From Cristatella mucedo (taxonomy: Eukaryota > Bryozoa > Phylactolaemata > Cristatellidae): a DNA stretch of 64,000 bases. Within the stretch, counting starts at the first letter, position 1. Each line of letters starts with the position of its first letter. Position numbers and translations under genes: made by a program. Location: positions 60,001 to 124,000 of the forward strand of contig WPIO01000098.1 in the NCBI GenBank assembly GCA_009760855.2, given 5' to 3'. A model generated the notes under the pieces. It did not search any database. It was not told the DNA's origin and saw only the letters and a list, made by a program, of their open reading frames with translations. Shown in pieces: positions 1-35,259 of the stretch.

Positions 1-655
1 CAGTCAAAGGAAAGGAACATGAAAACTCCCATCCTTCCAGGATTCCAGGAATTGATCCAGAATTCCAGGAACCCTCGGCGGCACGAACAAACTCGTGCTG
101 CTGCAGGAGCTAACCCAGTTATGGAGGAGCCAGGTCGGAAGGGCTTTGAATGTTGATATATTGCAAGCGCAGCTCACGAGCTCCTGGTCGCCCGATTGAG
201 TCCTTCAGCTACTGAGGGTGTCAGTCTAGTCACCCCACTGCAGTTGCAACACTTCACTGTTGAATTAGCCAATCTATGTCTTTAATTTACTGCTTTTTGT
301 GTCGCGGCTAAGTTCAGACTGCCTCCGAACTTACTAGCTAGGCCGGCAGTGTGTAGCAGCCACTGGCTACCCAATTGCTAGCCAGCCGCGAGGTCAATCT
401 CTATCCAGGTCAGACACGCCAAAACCACACCCGTCTTGTGGCAGACCGAGGACACTTGCCTACAGCTGCTTCGGCTAAGCAGAGGGACCTTACCCTGCCT
501 GCCATACGGTCTAATCGGACCTCTTCTCTTCTCTCTCTCCACCGGTGGCGGAATAAATAGTCAATAACCTGTGTACTAATATCCATCTACGAAGGCGCTG
601 GCTGACAGCTAGACACCTACCAGCATAGCCCTTGCCCTGCCCACATTTATTGTCC

Positions 656-739
<84 letters not shown>

Positions 740-1581
740 CGTGTGTGTGCTCATGTGTTTTGAAACTGAGCATTACGGTGAGACTACGGGCAAGAGCTAT
801 AAGCTGTTGCATAACATCCCCCTGGTGGGCTTTACCTTATCTTGCGCACTTTAAGTGCATGCAATGGCGAGTGACACAGTGAATATTATTAACCAGGGAT
901 CTAATTAAGCAAAGGCCTTCGGTGTCTTCTTGTGTGCCGCTGCTCACAGCACGATATCTTGTTATCGATGAACTCTTGTCTATTGCTTCCCTTGAGGCAA
1001 TTTGTAAAGCGTGTGTAACCTTCGGTTCTCCTAAGGTGCTATACAAAAGACATTGCTATTATTATTATTGTTATTGCTACCACTATTTTTTTTAAGAAAG
1101 TATGCAGTAGCTTACCGATTTCCTTGCCAGCCTACGAAGGAGAAGTCTAAAGTAACCCGACGCAGCTACCAGCAGCTGAGCCATACCGTCTCGAAATGCT
1201 ATGTAGAGCCCTAGATAGTGACGACACTGTAAGCTGAAGAGCCATTCGACTGCTCAAAATCATCGATACTTGCTCGCCTTGACAGACACAGCAAGCATGT
1301 GAGATTACATGCTGGTCACTTTGAGCTAGCCTATTCCCAGCAATCTTGCTTCCGGCTTGTATCCCGCCACACTGCTACACCACCATGCACATCCAACATT
1401 ACAGTCTGCTTCTTACGAACGGCACGGTGCCCCTCAATGGACCAGACGGTGCTCTGCAAGTGTTTGCACAATAAATGTAGCCGACAATTCAGATGTCAAA
1501 TCTTGATTTGCAGCACTTCCCGACTGGCGTGAGAGAGAACACCCACATAAAGAGTAGGGCCGATCCAAAGACAGAACTCAC
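1..1581. other. MVP intron 16 or flank; no coding exon found
   Basis: No further MVP exon is visible on the minus strand. The stretch holds a GT microsatellite (660-750) and a worn LINE A-like tail at about 1003-1075 (TGTAAAGCG...GGTGCTATACAAA then ATT units). Confidence 0.6.
660..750. repeat. (GT)n microsatellite
   Basis: About 38 uninterrupted GT units are followed by imperfect GTGC units. Confidence 0.98.
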
Positions 1582-24913
<23,332 letters not shown>

Positions 24914-25440
24914 TCTTCACCGTCTCCAACAACAAAGCCTGGGCCTAAACCGGAACCAGCGAAGAGGTGGACGAGGCGGCTGCGTTGAGGTCAAGGCAGT
25001 CCTCAGTCGGTGGGCGTGCCAGAGAATTACCAATCAGTTGTGCCGGTAAAAGCCACAATCCGTCGAGCTGAAGGCATTAGAGTCAGAGAAGCAAAATTGA
25101 GTGATAAACAGTGCCGTTAATCCATTGATTTAGTTCCGCTGCAATGGCTAAACTATATTTTTTTCTGGATGTTGGGGATTCGTATTTTGTCGGAGGTGGC
25201 GCTGCCGGCTGCGGCGTCATCGCCTAGACAGATTTGCTGCTGGTCGGCCTCGGCGATACCCGGCATGTAACGCAGGCATGATTTCACGGACCGACAGCGG
25301 AGACGTACGATGGCCGATGGCGGAGAGGGAGACGGACCCGTTGGTTTCGAGACACTCCGCTCGATTTGTTCGTTAATACCCAAAGCTATTCGCCGCGTTG
25401 TCGCACTCGCCTTAGTGTCGTCTTGTATAGAGCCTGCTGT
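24914..25440 (-). promoter_or_regulatory. MVP: Region upstream of the MVP start codon
   Basis: The MVP 5' UTR and promoter should lie here. I see no TATA box I would trust. A 76-residue minus-strand ORF (25383-25153) is present but unrecognised. Confidence 0.35.
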
Positions 25441-25574
25441 CTATGCTAGATATCTCAGCAGCTTTCGGTGCCGTTGACCAACAAGTCTTTCCCGAGCGCC
25501 CGCCGCCGTCTTGCCTAGACATCGCACGCTATGCGCTACAATGGTTTTACCTTCCTGTCGAAGCGGGAGAGGTG
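25440..25574 (+). mobile_element. LINE A RT fragment, split by a hAT element
   Basis: MLDISAAFGAVDQQVFPER, then ALQWF and LPVEAGEV, correspond to LLDLSAAFDTIDHKVLLERL...ALHWF...LSGR of LINE A. The frame stops at the left inverted repeat of the transposon. Confidence 0.75.
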
Positions 25575-25849
25575 TTAGCAAGGGGTGGGCAGGGGGCAGG
25601 TGCCCCCCCCCCGGCTCAGAGGCGAAAAGTGACTTTTCACTTTTCGACTTTTGGTGACTCTTTCGGAAGCCGGGGACAAATCTACAAATGGCGCCCGCTC
25701 CACGTGTCAAAAATGGCTGCAAAATAGCTTTACTGCAGAAGAATGCAAAAAAAAACACGCGAACGGGCATATCCAGTCGAGAAAGTTGCATACACTGTAG
25801 TACAGTTAAAAGGTAATAAACACAGTTTGAACCTAGGTGAGTTTTTTCG

Positions 25850-26700
25850 TCTTGAACGTGGCAAACTGGTCTGTTACATTTTGAAAGCCATTATTTTCCA
25901 GTGTATCTTTTTCTATGCTTAACCAGGTCAGATCTTGCACCACTGAAGATCTCAGGTTAGACAGGATTACCTTCAGCTTGCTACAGGAACGTTCAAAATA
26001 AGCTGGCAGCTGATGCAGCTATGGTGAGAGAATTTGCAGCGCAGCTTTCAAATTAGGAAACACGTCTTCTCTATAACTGACAATTAAAGACATGACTTTC
26101 AGTGATGCTTTTAGTGCGGGTAGTGGCGTGTGGCAAGAAGCATTGTTCTGTCACATATTTCTTCGTACAGCTCTGTTCCATCAACTTCTTAACAATAGAA
26201 ACCCCCAAGATCTAGACACTGCTGACGGAGCTGGGTTGGTCAATTGTCTTCAAACGCTTCTTAACTTTCAACAAGAAACCAAATTTGGTATCAAGATCAG
26301 TGAGCCAGGAAATCCTAGTTGTAATCTCTTGTAGGAGATACTCTATGCTGTCCTTCATTATTCTCGAGATCTCTTCATCTGCCGTAAGGCCAGCATCTTA
26401 CGAGAGTTATCCAGTCATCTGTGTCCTTCGGCGGATTCTTCGTTCAATTGCAGCTCCCCACAATTGACATCTCCTTTTGGCATCTAGTAGTGACCATTGA
26501 CACAGGTCTTCTCGAAGTCTTGGCTACTCAATCTCATGATAGTGGAGGTCACAAGAGGCGTCTTTGAAGTTAATCTTTGGATCCAGCAGTCTTTTCTGAA
26601 CTCGGTCAATCTTCCTTAAGATGTATTACAAAAACGGCAACAGAGCCAAAATGTTAAAGTTGTTCAGTCCATCGTTGATAGCTTACACAGCCTCCGCTCT
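25850..26700 (-). pseudogene. hAT transposase relic (ZMYM1/TTF-type)
   Basis: Minus-strand translation gives YFERSCSKLKVILSNLRSSV and WLSIEKDTLE near 26030-25880, like the hAT C-terminal dimerisation region (ERSFSKLKLIK..LRS...LSIE). Further upstream DRVQKRLLDPKINFKDASCD (near 26610-26550) resembles the RLQDPSMNFHDA segment of the ZMYM1-like group. Frames are broken by stops and shifts. Confidence 0.7.
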
Positions 26701-26717
26701 TGCATTCTACCTTGATC

Positions 26718-26782
26718 GCCTAGAAAGAGATTAAGTTCTCTGAGGGCGCTTTATCAAGTGCATTATTATAATTATTATTATC
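26718..26782 (+). mobile_element. LINE A terminal tail inside the hAT element
   Basis: Only the last ~65 bp remains: the CGCCTAGAAAGAGATTAAG stem-loop and an ATT-rich tail. It is an extreme 5' truncation nested in the transposon. Confidence 0.85.
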
Positions 26783-27499
26783 CAAAGTAACGCTTGACAG
26801 TGGTAGCTAAGACTTTCTTCAGTTCTCTCTACCTCAGAGTTGATATTGAAAAGAATAAGTGGGGCCTCTCTACTGTTCCAAAATGGTAATGAAAAAGGAA
26901 ATTTGACGTGCAGTATGAACTCCTGCCAGGTTCAAGCTGTAGTTATCACAGTCTACAAAAATTGTCTTTTCATTTCTGGACACCATTCTCTTTTGGATAC
27001 ATGGCCGCATGACTGCCGAATCGTACTAGCAAAGTCAGTTAAGCCTAGCTTGCGTGGGCTAATAGTGTGTCTAATTGCGTAATGGTCAGTCGCAGCACGC
27101 TGGCTCACCCTTGACCTTGAGGCGACGCAGCCCACCTGTGGTAGGCAGGATGGAGCGAGCGACGGGAAAAGCAGTTGGAATGCGGACAGAGGGGTGAATG
27201 GCCGTGTGCTTGCTGTGCTGCGTGCGCCTGCCGAATACATGGCGGTTGAAGCCCCCTCGCGATGTTTCCGCGTAGTGTGTAGTCGCGTGTGTGAGCCGCC
27301 AGAGCGGAAAGCTACAGCTTGGTGTAGGTCTGTAAACATGCTTTACTACCTCAAATCAGCAATAGCTACATCCATTTAAACAGCGATAATGGAATTGTCA
27401 TATGAAGTAGTTTAAAAAAAATATGCACAATCCATTTTGCCTTTGGCGCCCCACGGCCTCGGGCGCCCAAAGCCATCTGCCCCGCCCACCCCTTGCTAA

Positions 27500-28320
27500 G
27501 TCTCTGGGTGAGTATGCGGTCAAACTAGACGTGCAGTCAACTTGAAAGTGTAGCGTATCCCCTACACGTGCGTGCTAGATCGGAGCGAGCCCGCATGGCC
27601 ATACTGTGCAAGCAATATATTTATTATTTTCTCTGATCTTACGAAAGCTAGAACAACAGCCTATAAGAGATAAAAAAGTTGGAAACAAGAAGAGACACGG
27701 AGAAGCGAAAAAGAGGAAAGCAATTGCGCTGAAAAACAGAATGAGTAGTAAATAATGGGCTAAGTAAGTTGCACTGCAAATTCGGCATGCGAACTTGAAA
27801 GGGTGATTTCAAAGCGATTGAACGATTGGTGCATAAAGATGATTGATAATATTGATTATTGATTATTGAAGATTGATAATAATGATCGATGATGAGTGAT
27901 GATTGAGCGATTGATGAGAACTCGAAAGGGCGACTCCGATCTGTTAAAGTAGATTACGATATGCTAATCGAACGAGATGCTTGCATTGACATCCGAAAAT
28001 CTCGCTGAACTTTGGTTCAGTTGTCCACTTTCTAAAGCCACCAGTCTTTATAAAAAAAAATATTTACTCTGCAACAGAACCACGCTTAAGTTAATCAAAT
28101 TAAAATGTATTGCAAGTTTTTGACAAAACTTCCAAAACGCAGCACGAATATTTTGCAAAAACTTTAAATTCAGTACTTCAAACATCGCCAATAAGCGTTA
28201 GCCCGGTTTTAGAGAAAATCACTCAGATGGGTTCTCAGCTATGCTTAAGGTGTATGACGAACTTCTCAGGAATGCAGACTTCGGTAAAGTCACAAAAATT
28301 GTTCTGCTTCATCTTTCAGC
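27500..28320. other. AT-rich stretch without gene
   Basis: It holds a degenerate GATTGAT-rich simple-sequence patch at about 27835-27920. Nothing else is recognised. Confidence 0.5.
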
Positions 28321-28324
28321 AGAA

Positions 28325-28485
28325 TTTCACGCTATTAATGACTTGCCTCATTGATCACAAGTCCTCCTTAGCGTCTCTCTTCTCGCCTAGGGTTCACTGG
28401 TGGAGCACTGCAACCGCTTAGGTCATGTCTTAGTGGTAGACTCTAGAGCGTTGACGTAAACGGGCCAAGATCACTAGAGGAAGTC
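28325..28485 (+). mobile_element. LINE RT fragment before repeat X
   Basis: Degraded LINE A-like RT (CTAGAGCGTTGACGTAAACG corresponds to CCAGAGTGTTGACGTGAATG) runs up to the insertion of repeat X. Confidence 0.6.
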
Positions 28486-28829
28486 GTAGTTTGATTGTAT
28501 GCAGGCCCGAACTGCTCCTCTGCTAAACCGCTGGTGAACAGCAGTTGAGAGCACTATTGAGAGGGGCCGGTGCACAGCTGTGGTCCGCCTCCGATGTGCA
28601 TGGACACAGGCCGGTAACCCGCTGGTGAACAGATGGTGGATTCACCATCACGGTCGGACGGTGCACAGCTGTGGTCCACTTCAGATAAATCATTAGGGTC
28701 AGCCAGGGCACAGCCGCGAGCGAGGAGTGGGGGACTCGAGTGGGAGAGGGGGGTGAAGAAAGTCGTGGTTCCCTCTGCTCAGTGCTTCGTACAAAAAATT
28801 GTTGTTGGTCTTCGCCTGGCTTTCTGTGT
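28486..28829 (+). repeat. Repeat X, copy 1
   Basis: This ~344-bp repeat has no recognised family. It carries GTGCACAGCTGTGGTC twice and GGTGAACAGATGGTGGATTC, which contains an ATGGTG/CACCAT hairpin. It matches 31872-32145. It interrupts a LINE fragment, and LINE-like sequence recurs at about 28925-28980. Confidence 0.65.
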
Positions 28830-29915
28830 ACCGTGCTTAAATCAAGCAACAGAAGTAAAGTACGAAATTACACTAAAATGCGACTAAAATACGTTAAACT
28901 AAGATAAAAGTCTCTTATCATTCTTTGTGGAAGACTCCAGAGTATTGATATAAACGGGCAAAGACCACCCGAGGAACTAAACTACTCAAGTACACCTAAC
29001 TACAACTAAACTAAACTAAACTACAGCAAAAATTACTCATCGTTCTTACATCTTACATCTTACATCTTATTATCATTTTTACCACGAATCGTGAATATTT
29101 GCTACAATGTTTAACGCTTACACAGTAGAAGCTGCAGCAGCTTCTAATAAGTTTTTCCATCTTGTAGAGGTCGATTCTATGTTTAAGCTCCAATTTGATA
29201 TGTCATAATCAGTTTTTTCTCAAACTTCCTGATTGCATTGTATTACCAAACGATTGATCGCGGCGTCTATTTGGGCGCGGTGTCTAATTGGGGTGTGATG
29301 ACATTTACTTACCAAGCGTTCTAGCTATGCTTTAATGAAGACACATTCCAGTCCATCCATCATTGTAATAAAGCACAAAACTACAGCTGGTTTGATCTAA
29401 CTTAATGATATGTTATCACATTTCCATTTGGGAGTGGACTCAGCTGGCAATGAAACCTTGGAGTTGGCAAAACATTTGTCATTATCAAATGCAACGTTGT
29501 TTCGTGCTAGCTAACTTTTTGATGAACGAGTTTACACTAGTTAAGGTAGAGAGATTTTAACATGTGGATTGCTGAATTGGGATGCTTCATGAGCAGTGCT
29601 GTACTGACTGTCTTACAATTCACTGCCAAGGTCGTGGAACCGAGTCCTGAATCGAGGCCATTGTAATTAGCCCACATCAAACTCCTGCGGATAGCTACTA
29701 CGAATCGTCATCACTATGCGAATGATGCTTTTTGATAAGCTGACCTTTGACTTTTGCTGACCTTTGCTTTAAATGTCCACAATGTGCTACTGCTATCGAA
29801 GGACAACTGCAACCAGAGCATAGCTAAGGGAATACTGCAGTCTCTCTGCATGGTGATTTGTGCGGAATGGGCATGAGCTGGGAGTGCCCATATTCCAAAG
29901 CCGATGAGGTTTCGT
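28830..29915. other. No gene seen; LINE scrap and AT-rich DNA
   Basis: Around 28925-28980 is a LINE A-like scrap (GACTCCAGAGTATTGATATA). A small (TTACATC) triplet repeat lies at about 29045. The rest is unassigned. Confidence 0.45.
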
Positions 29916-29917
29916 AT

Positions 29918-30410
29918 TAATAATCATAATAAACTTGATAAAGCGCCATCAGAGAACTCGATTTCTTTCTAGGGGCTTTACATTTGCTGCAAAGGAAATA
30001 CGATCGAATGGTGAGTGGAAATATTATGCTTAATAAACAATATGAATACCGTAGTTAGGGGTGACATGGACAGGGCAAACATGCAAGTGTGGTTAGTGGC
30101 AGCATGCAAAAGTGTTAGCACGTAAAAGCACATAAAGGATAAATCGCAGGGACCCACTAAATTCTGTCATAAATAGGTGCGTTTTTAAATTCTTTTTAAA
30201 TGTGGTCAAGTCAGGGGACGTCGTGGTCCAAGTCGGGAGTGAGTTCCAGGCTTTGGGAGCTTACGAACTAAATATATGGTCTCCAGAGGTGTTGAGATTT
30301 GTATGAGGTGTCGGCAAACATTTAGATTCCGAAAAGCGGGCGGTAGGATGCTTTGTCTGGTCGGGGAGTAGATCCGATGTCATCTGGCCATCATTTACCA
30401 CCACCGTCGA
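29918..30410 (-). mobile_element. LINE A 3' part
   Basis: In reverse complement it contains the ORF end (LNLNTSGDHIFSS-like), the 3' UTR and the stem-loop (AAAGCCCCTAGAAAGAAATC). The tail lies near 29920. Confidence 0.8.
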
Positions 30411-30444
30411 GATAGTATCGGTGCGAATCAAGAGCTAATAGAAT

Positions 30445-30672
30445 ACAATGTTTCCCGTGTGTAATTTCATAAAGCCACCAATACTATGTGAGTGCTACGC
30501 AGGAGAGCTTTGTATAGCGAACTCACAGCCTAACCAGCTTTCGGTGCGTATTCGGTAGCCAACAGACTTCATCTCACGCAGCAAAGAGAAAGTGAGAAGC
30601 AAAGCAGAGTTATGAGAGCAGTGGAGGTAGTAAGTAGCATGGAAGTAGCAGCTCAAGACCGCCGAAAAGAAT
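30445..30672 (-). mobile_element. LINE B 3' fragment
   Basis: In reverse complement it contains CTTTCTCTTTGCTGCGTGAG, GGCTGTGAGTTCGCTATACA and the terminal GTAACACTCACATAG-type block. Confidence 0.75.
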
Positions 30673-32790
30673 GTGCTGTCTGTAACTCCACAAAGTCATA
30701 AAGACCATGTGGGTGTTACGCAGGAGAGTTTTCTATAGCACACTCGCAGCCTAAGCGGCTTTCGGTACGCATTCGGTAGCCAGCAGACTTTATCTCACAC
30801 AACAAAGAGAAAGTGGGAAGCATAGCAGAGTCAGGAAAGCAGTTGAGGTAGTGAGTAGCATGGAAGTAGCGGCTCAGGACTGCTGAAAAAAGATGATCCA
30901 TAGTCGGTAGCAGGAGAGTAGTTGTCGTTGCCTAAGAATAGCGGAAGCAAGTTCCAAAGTCTAGGACCTGCAGAGCTAAGGCTTCTGTCGCCAAATGTCT
31001 TTTAGCGGACGACTGGAACAGCTAATTTATTGTCAATACAGGACCTGAGGGTACGTAATGAGGCTGAAACTGGTGCAGCAGTTCAGCTAGGTATAGAGGA
31101 GCCAAGCCGTGGCGGGAATCATGGGTCAGCGTAAGAACTTTGCTCTGTATCCGTTGCTCCACCGGCAGCCATCCTAGCGTTTTTTTTAGCAAAGGAGACG
31201 CATAGGTCAAACCTGTGGGATTTGCAAACTAGCCTAGCAGCCATATTCGTAGCCATCTGCAGAGGCCTAGTCTCTTTTTTTGGTAGCCCAGCCAAAAGGG
31301 AATTACAATAATCAAGCCGAGACAGAACTAAGGAGCTAGTTAAATTTTTTGCAAGTCGCCGTGGAAGACAGCTCCGAATCTTAGATTATGGATTAGACGT
31401 GGTGGCTAGCCGTAGAAGCAGCCTCCTGAATGAAGCTTTTAAAGTTTAGGCAGTTTGTCAAAAAACGACTCCTAAATTTTGAGCGCGAGGTTCTCGTCGC
31501 ACAACAGATCACCTGCTAGAAGAGCAAAGCCTTCTGACCCATCCACACTGTTAGGGTGTCCTATGAGTAGCAGTTCAGTTTAACCGTCATTTAGTTTCAA
31601 GAAATTTCCGACATCTAGGATCGAATGTCGGCTAGGCAAGCATTCAGTTTTTCGGCTGCTCCAGCAGATTCCGAGAGTTTGAATGACAAATTCAGCTGAG
31701 TATCGTCAGCATAAAAGTGATCAATCCTATTCAATGGGCCCTAATCACTTTTCCTAAAGATTGATTATAAATGAAGAGCAGCCAGGGACTGAGGACGGAC
31801 CCTTGAGGGACTCCACAGTTATCCGGTCTCGTGGGTGAGAACCGAACTCCCATGCGCTACGGATTGAACATGTAGTTCGATTGCATGCCGGCCGGTACCG
31901 CTCCTTTCCTCAACCCTGGTGCGGGCATCCCCGAGAGGAGCCTGTGCACAGCTGTGGTCAGCTTCTAATGAGGCGTTGACACAGGCCGATAACCCGCAGG
32001 TGAACAGATGGTGGATTCACCATTGGGGGTCGGCGAAGGGACAGCCAGGGTCGAGGAGGAGAGTCGAGCGAGAGTAGGGGCCGTTCGCTCCCCGGCGTGG
32101 TAATAAACTGTCAGTGTTGGGCATCGGCTGGCTCTCGGCTGTGCGAAAAAACGACAGAGCACGACCAGACAAGTAGGATTTAAAGCACGCCAGTGCCTCG
32201 TCTGCCAGATGTATCGTTGTTCTCAATCGTTCAATTAGAACATAGTGATCAATGGTGTCGGAGGCTGCTGACAGATCTAGCAGAGCTAGGGCGGTGACAC
32301 TGCCGTCATCATTGCCATGTAGAATGTCAATGTTGACATGGAGGGGAGCAGTTTCAGTGGAGTGCTGCCTCTTGAACACGATTGAAATGCTTCTGACATT
32401 TCATTCTTTTTAATATGTTCAACCAGCTGCTTATCAACAATTTTTTCAAGAATCTTTGGCAAGAAGGGAAACTGGGCAATAGTTTGCAAGGATCTCTGTA
32501 TCTAATCCAGGCTTTTTAAGTATCAATCTAACGATTGCCGATTTGAAGGACTTGGGTACGACCCCTTTTTCCTAAGAAGCATTAAAAATCTCGGTTATGG
32601 TAGGGCTTAGTTGGTCTGCCAATGAAGACCACAGATGTAATAGTATATGGTCTTCAGAAAACAAGCTCTTTTTACAAGACCTTATTAAGGTAGCCACATC
32701 GCAAGCAGACCTAGGAAAATCTTTTAAGAAAAGCCACAGGTTTCTATTGCACAACTGATTTACTAGGAGGGGGCTTTATGGAGGCAAGAA
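30673..32790 (-). mobile_element. LINE B, CR1-like, long but decayed, split by repeat X
   Basis: On the minus strand, frame-shifted RT pieces run [40 protein letters not shown] and CFKSYLSGR. Then repeat X intervenes (31872-32145). GVPQGS-like, FYADDTQL-like and SRLDYCNSLLAGLP stretches follow, then LGWLPVEQRIQSKVLTLTHD and the 3' end. No intact frame remains. Confidence 0.85.
31872..32145 (+). repeat. Repeat X, copy 2
   Basis: It aligns with copy 1 from GTAGTTCGATTGCATGC through GTGCACAGCTGTGGTC and GGTGAACAGATGGTGGATTC to GGCTGGCTCTCGGCTGTG. It lies within the RT of LINE B, between the SYLSGR and GVPQGS motifs. Confidence 0.65.
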
Positions 32791-34255
32791 CGTGCACAAT
32801 ATTTTCGCCGAAGGGAAAGTCAGATGGAGGAATCGTTGCAACATGCTGAGCAGCAACAGTCATTGGTGATGATGACTTGTTCTGGCGCAACAGAAGACCA
32901 ATGAAAGTCAGCCAGACTAGCAAGGTCGGCTCGGGCTAAGCTTAACTAAATGCTATTAGCACGGGGCTAGCACTCTCACAGGCAAAACAGTCAACTTAAA
33001 ACATGCCAAATAATTCAGCTCCACTCGTCGACTGTGGTTAGTACAGATGAAGGTAATTGCATTAAATATCATTAGCGGAATACTTCAAGATGCTTACTGC
33101 CTCATTAAGCTCTTTATTCCTGTGGGCCCAAATGAGAGGCAACAGATTTACTGGCGCTAATGCTCTAAAGTTTAACATACCGGGGTTACTTCAGGGATCG
33201 TGATATTTTACAAGACCCTGATGGGTAATTCCCATATCTACTATCATATATTCCACAAACTTAAGTTACTATCTTAAATATGGCTACCTAAGATTAGAAT
33301 GCTCGCTTCACTTCTGACTAAGAAAGATTAAAAAACGCGGTTCACCCCCCACTTAGTTAGCAGCATAGTCCTAAATTGTACTTTAAATCCAAGAAATTCA
33401 GCAATTTCTACCGGTAAAACTTCTGAGCAGGACGAATACCCAGAGCCACCGATCAGTGTGAAGCCGCGAGCGAAACTTCCGCCTGAAACTCTCATAGCCT
33501 AGAGCCCAACAGCCTGAATGTTACATTGCATGATAAATTACATGCTGTGCTGTGCTTTCAGTACGCATGTACTGAAATTCGGCAACTAATTTCCGGGTTT
33601 GATACGGGACTGTGTCATTCAAGTGCCAGCAAAAGACGTATCCGTCCAGCTTAGCTATTCTTGTGATCCTAGAAACGTTTCTTTTTTGTTCCACTTAGCT
33701 TTGCATGCTTACCTGTGCACGGTTTAGTGCTAGTCAGACACCCAATAACCAGGGGGTTTAACCCTGAGTTTCTTCGTTTCTGCCTTTGCTTGCTGGTCTA
33801 AGCATGATAGCATGCATGTTATCGAAAGTTGCCTGCAAATTTCAAATGTACCGGCGTCGATGCTGCTCGCGTTCTTGACAGCGAGTGCGTGTCTTCAATT
33901 TTACTGACTTGCCTTCCATCATGAATTTCCACTTACATCCGTTGACGCGATAATACTCGTTGCTTCGCTAGCATGAAAACTAAATTACGTAACCAGCATT
34001 TTGAGAAACTTTACAGGAAGTACATTCTAACCTGATTCAGGTGTTTCAAAGGGATCACTCTTTAGCATGTTTTAAAGATATGTTTAAATCTTCACGCGAA
34101 TTTGACGCGTTCTTGAAATAAAATATCATGCCGCTGCAGATTATGAGGAATCAACTGTTAGCATTCAGCTTTGCACTGCATACACACATGCTGCACTTGT
34201 AATTTTTACTGCTGATAAGCTACGACTATTCAAGTTATATTTATTTAGCCGTCGA
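32791..34255. other. No recognised feature
   Basis: AT-rich sequence with many stops in all frames. I see no repeat end or exon. Confidence 0.45.
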
Positions 34256-34257
34256 GA

Positions 34258-34985
34258 AGAACGCAGCTATACTATTATAAGGTACGGACTACTTCACGGC
34301 TCTTTGGTTTGTCGCTTACTTTAAAGTTTATACTCTGCCTCTTGCCAACCTGATCGCTAAGAATAATTTACACTTCTATGCTGATGACACAAAGCTGTGC
34401 CCTGTGCAAAGGATCCTTTGATCCCTCCTAGTCCTTCAGCTGGTCAAATTTCTCAACTCCCTTGCTAGATGTATTGCTGACATCAGCACTTGAATGGCAT
34501 ACACTTTCTCAAACTTAATGACGATAAAACAAACTTTATTAGAAATGGGCAAACGAAATGTGACCCAGAAATGGAAAGCTTAACTCTTAAAATTAGCTCA
34601 GCAAGAATATCTGTTGTAGCATCTGATCAAAATCGAGGTGTGCTGTTCCAAAAGGGGCGTCCCGTTCTAAAGTGAGCTTTTACTAAATGACCACATCAGC
34701 TCCTTTGTCTAGACTGCCTGGTTCCAGCTACGTGCGATTTTTAAAATTCAGGCATGCTTGAACTGGTACGTTGTATCTAAATTGATCTTTGCATTTGTGA
34801 CGTACCGTCTCGACTTATGTAACTAAGATCTTGCTGGTCTACCAGCCTGTGTATCCTGACGCTTACGGTTAATTAGAAACTTTGTTGCCAGGCTTTCTGT
34901 CGTGAGCGTCCTCACACCAACCTCCAACCTTTTGGAGACCGTGATTTTAGTTGGTAAGCTCCGGAAGCCTGAAACTTGTAGACAC
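34258..34985 (+). mobile_element. Degraded LINE A-like RT
   Basis: TATACTCTGCCTCTTGCCAA, CACTTCTATGCTGATGACAC (FYADD) and TTTTGGAGACCGTGATTTTAG are recognisable. The spacing is disturbed and stops are frequent. Confidence 0.75.
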
Positions 34986-35011
34986 CCAATAAGCTAGTAA
35001 TCATAAAAATT

Positions 35012-35102
35012 ATTAGCTGATTTGACAGCCTCACTTGTGGAGCGGCAGATAGGGCCTTAACGACTGTCACTACCACTTGCAGCTAGCAATAAAGGATCGA
35101 CT
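35012..35102 (-). mobile_element. SINE1 tail and body fragment
   Basis: It carries TTAGCTGATTTGACAGCCTC and CTTGCAGCTAGCAATAAAGG in reverse orientation, but no tRNA head. Confidence 0.65.
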
Positions 35103-35104
35103 GC

Positions 35105-35185
35105 TAAGAGCAGTAATAATATTAGGAAACTTGCATAGCACCCTGAGGCAACTAATCTCTTTCTGGCATTTGAGATATTTAAGTC
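35105..35185 (-). mobile_element. Worn LINE A/SINE2-type tail
   Basis: ATAGCACCCTGAGGCAACTAATCTCTTTCTGG resembles the reverse complement of the LINE A stem-loop, next to TAATAATATT. Confidence 0.5.
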
Positions 35186-35259
35186 TCAACGAAGTTTATG
35201 ACGTAATAATCAGAACCAAAGCTAAACCTAACGTCGAATACAGTGTGTCGCGACGGCCC

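Larger units (their letters stand above)
25575..27499. mobile_element. hAT-type DNA transposon, 1.9 kb, decayed
   Basis: The left end TTAGCAAGGGGTGGGCAGGG and the right end in reverse complement (TTAGCAAGGGGTGGGCGGGG) are inverted repeats of at least 16 perfect bases. A transposase relic lies on the minus strand inside. The element interrupts a LINE and itself contains a LINE A tail at 26718-26782. I could not make out a clear 8-bp target duplication. Confidence 0.8.

Noticed and set aside
25153-25383. 76-residue minus-strand ORF upstream of MVP
   Set aside because: Protein-like text, but no homology, no splice evidence, and it sits between the MVP promoter region and a LINE fragment.
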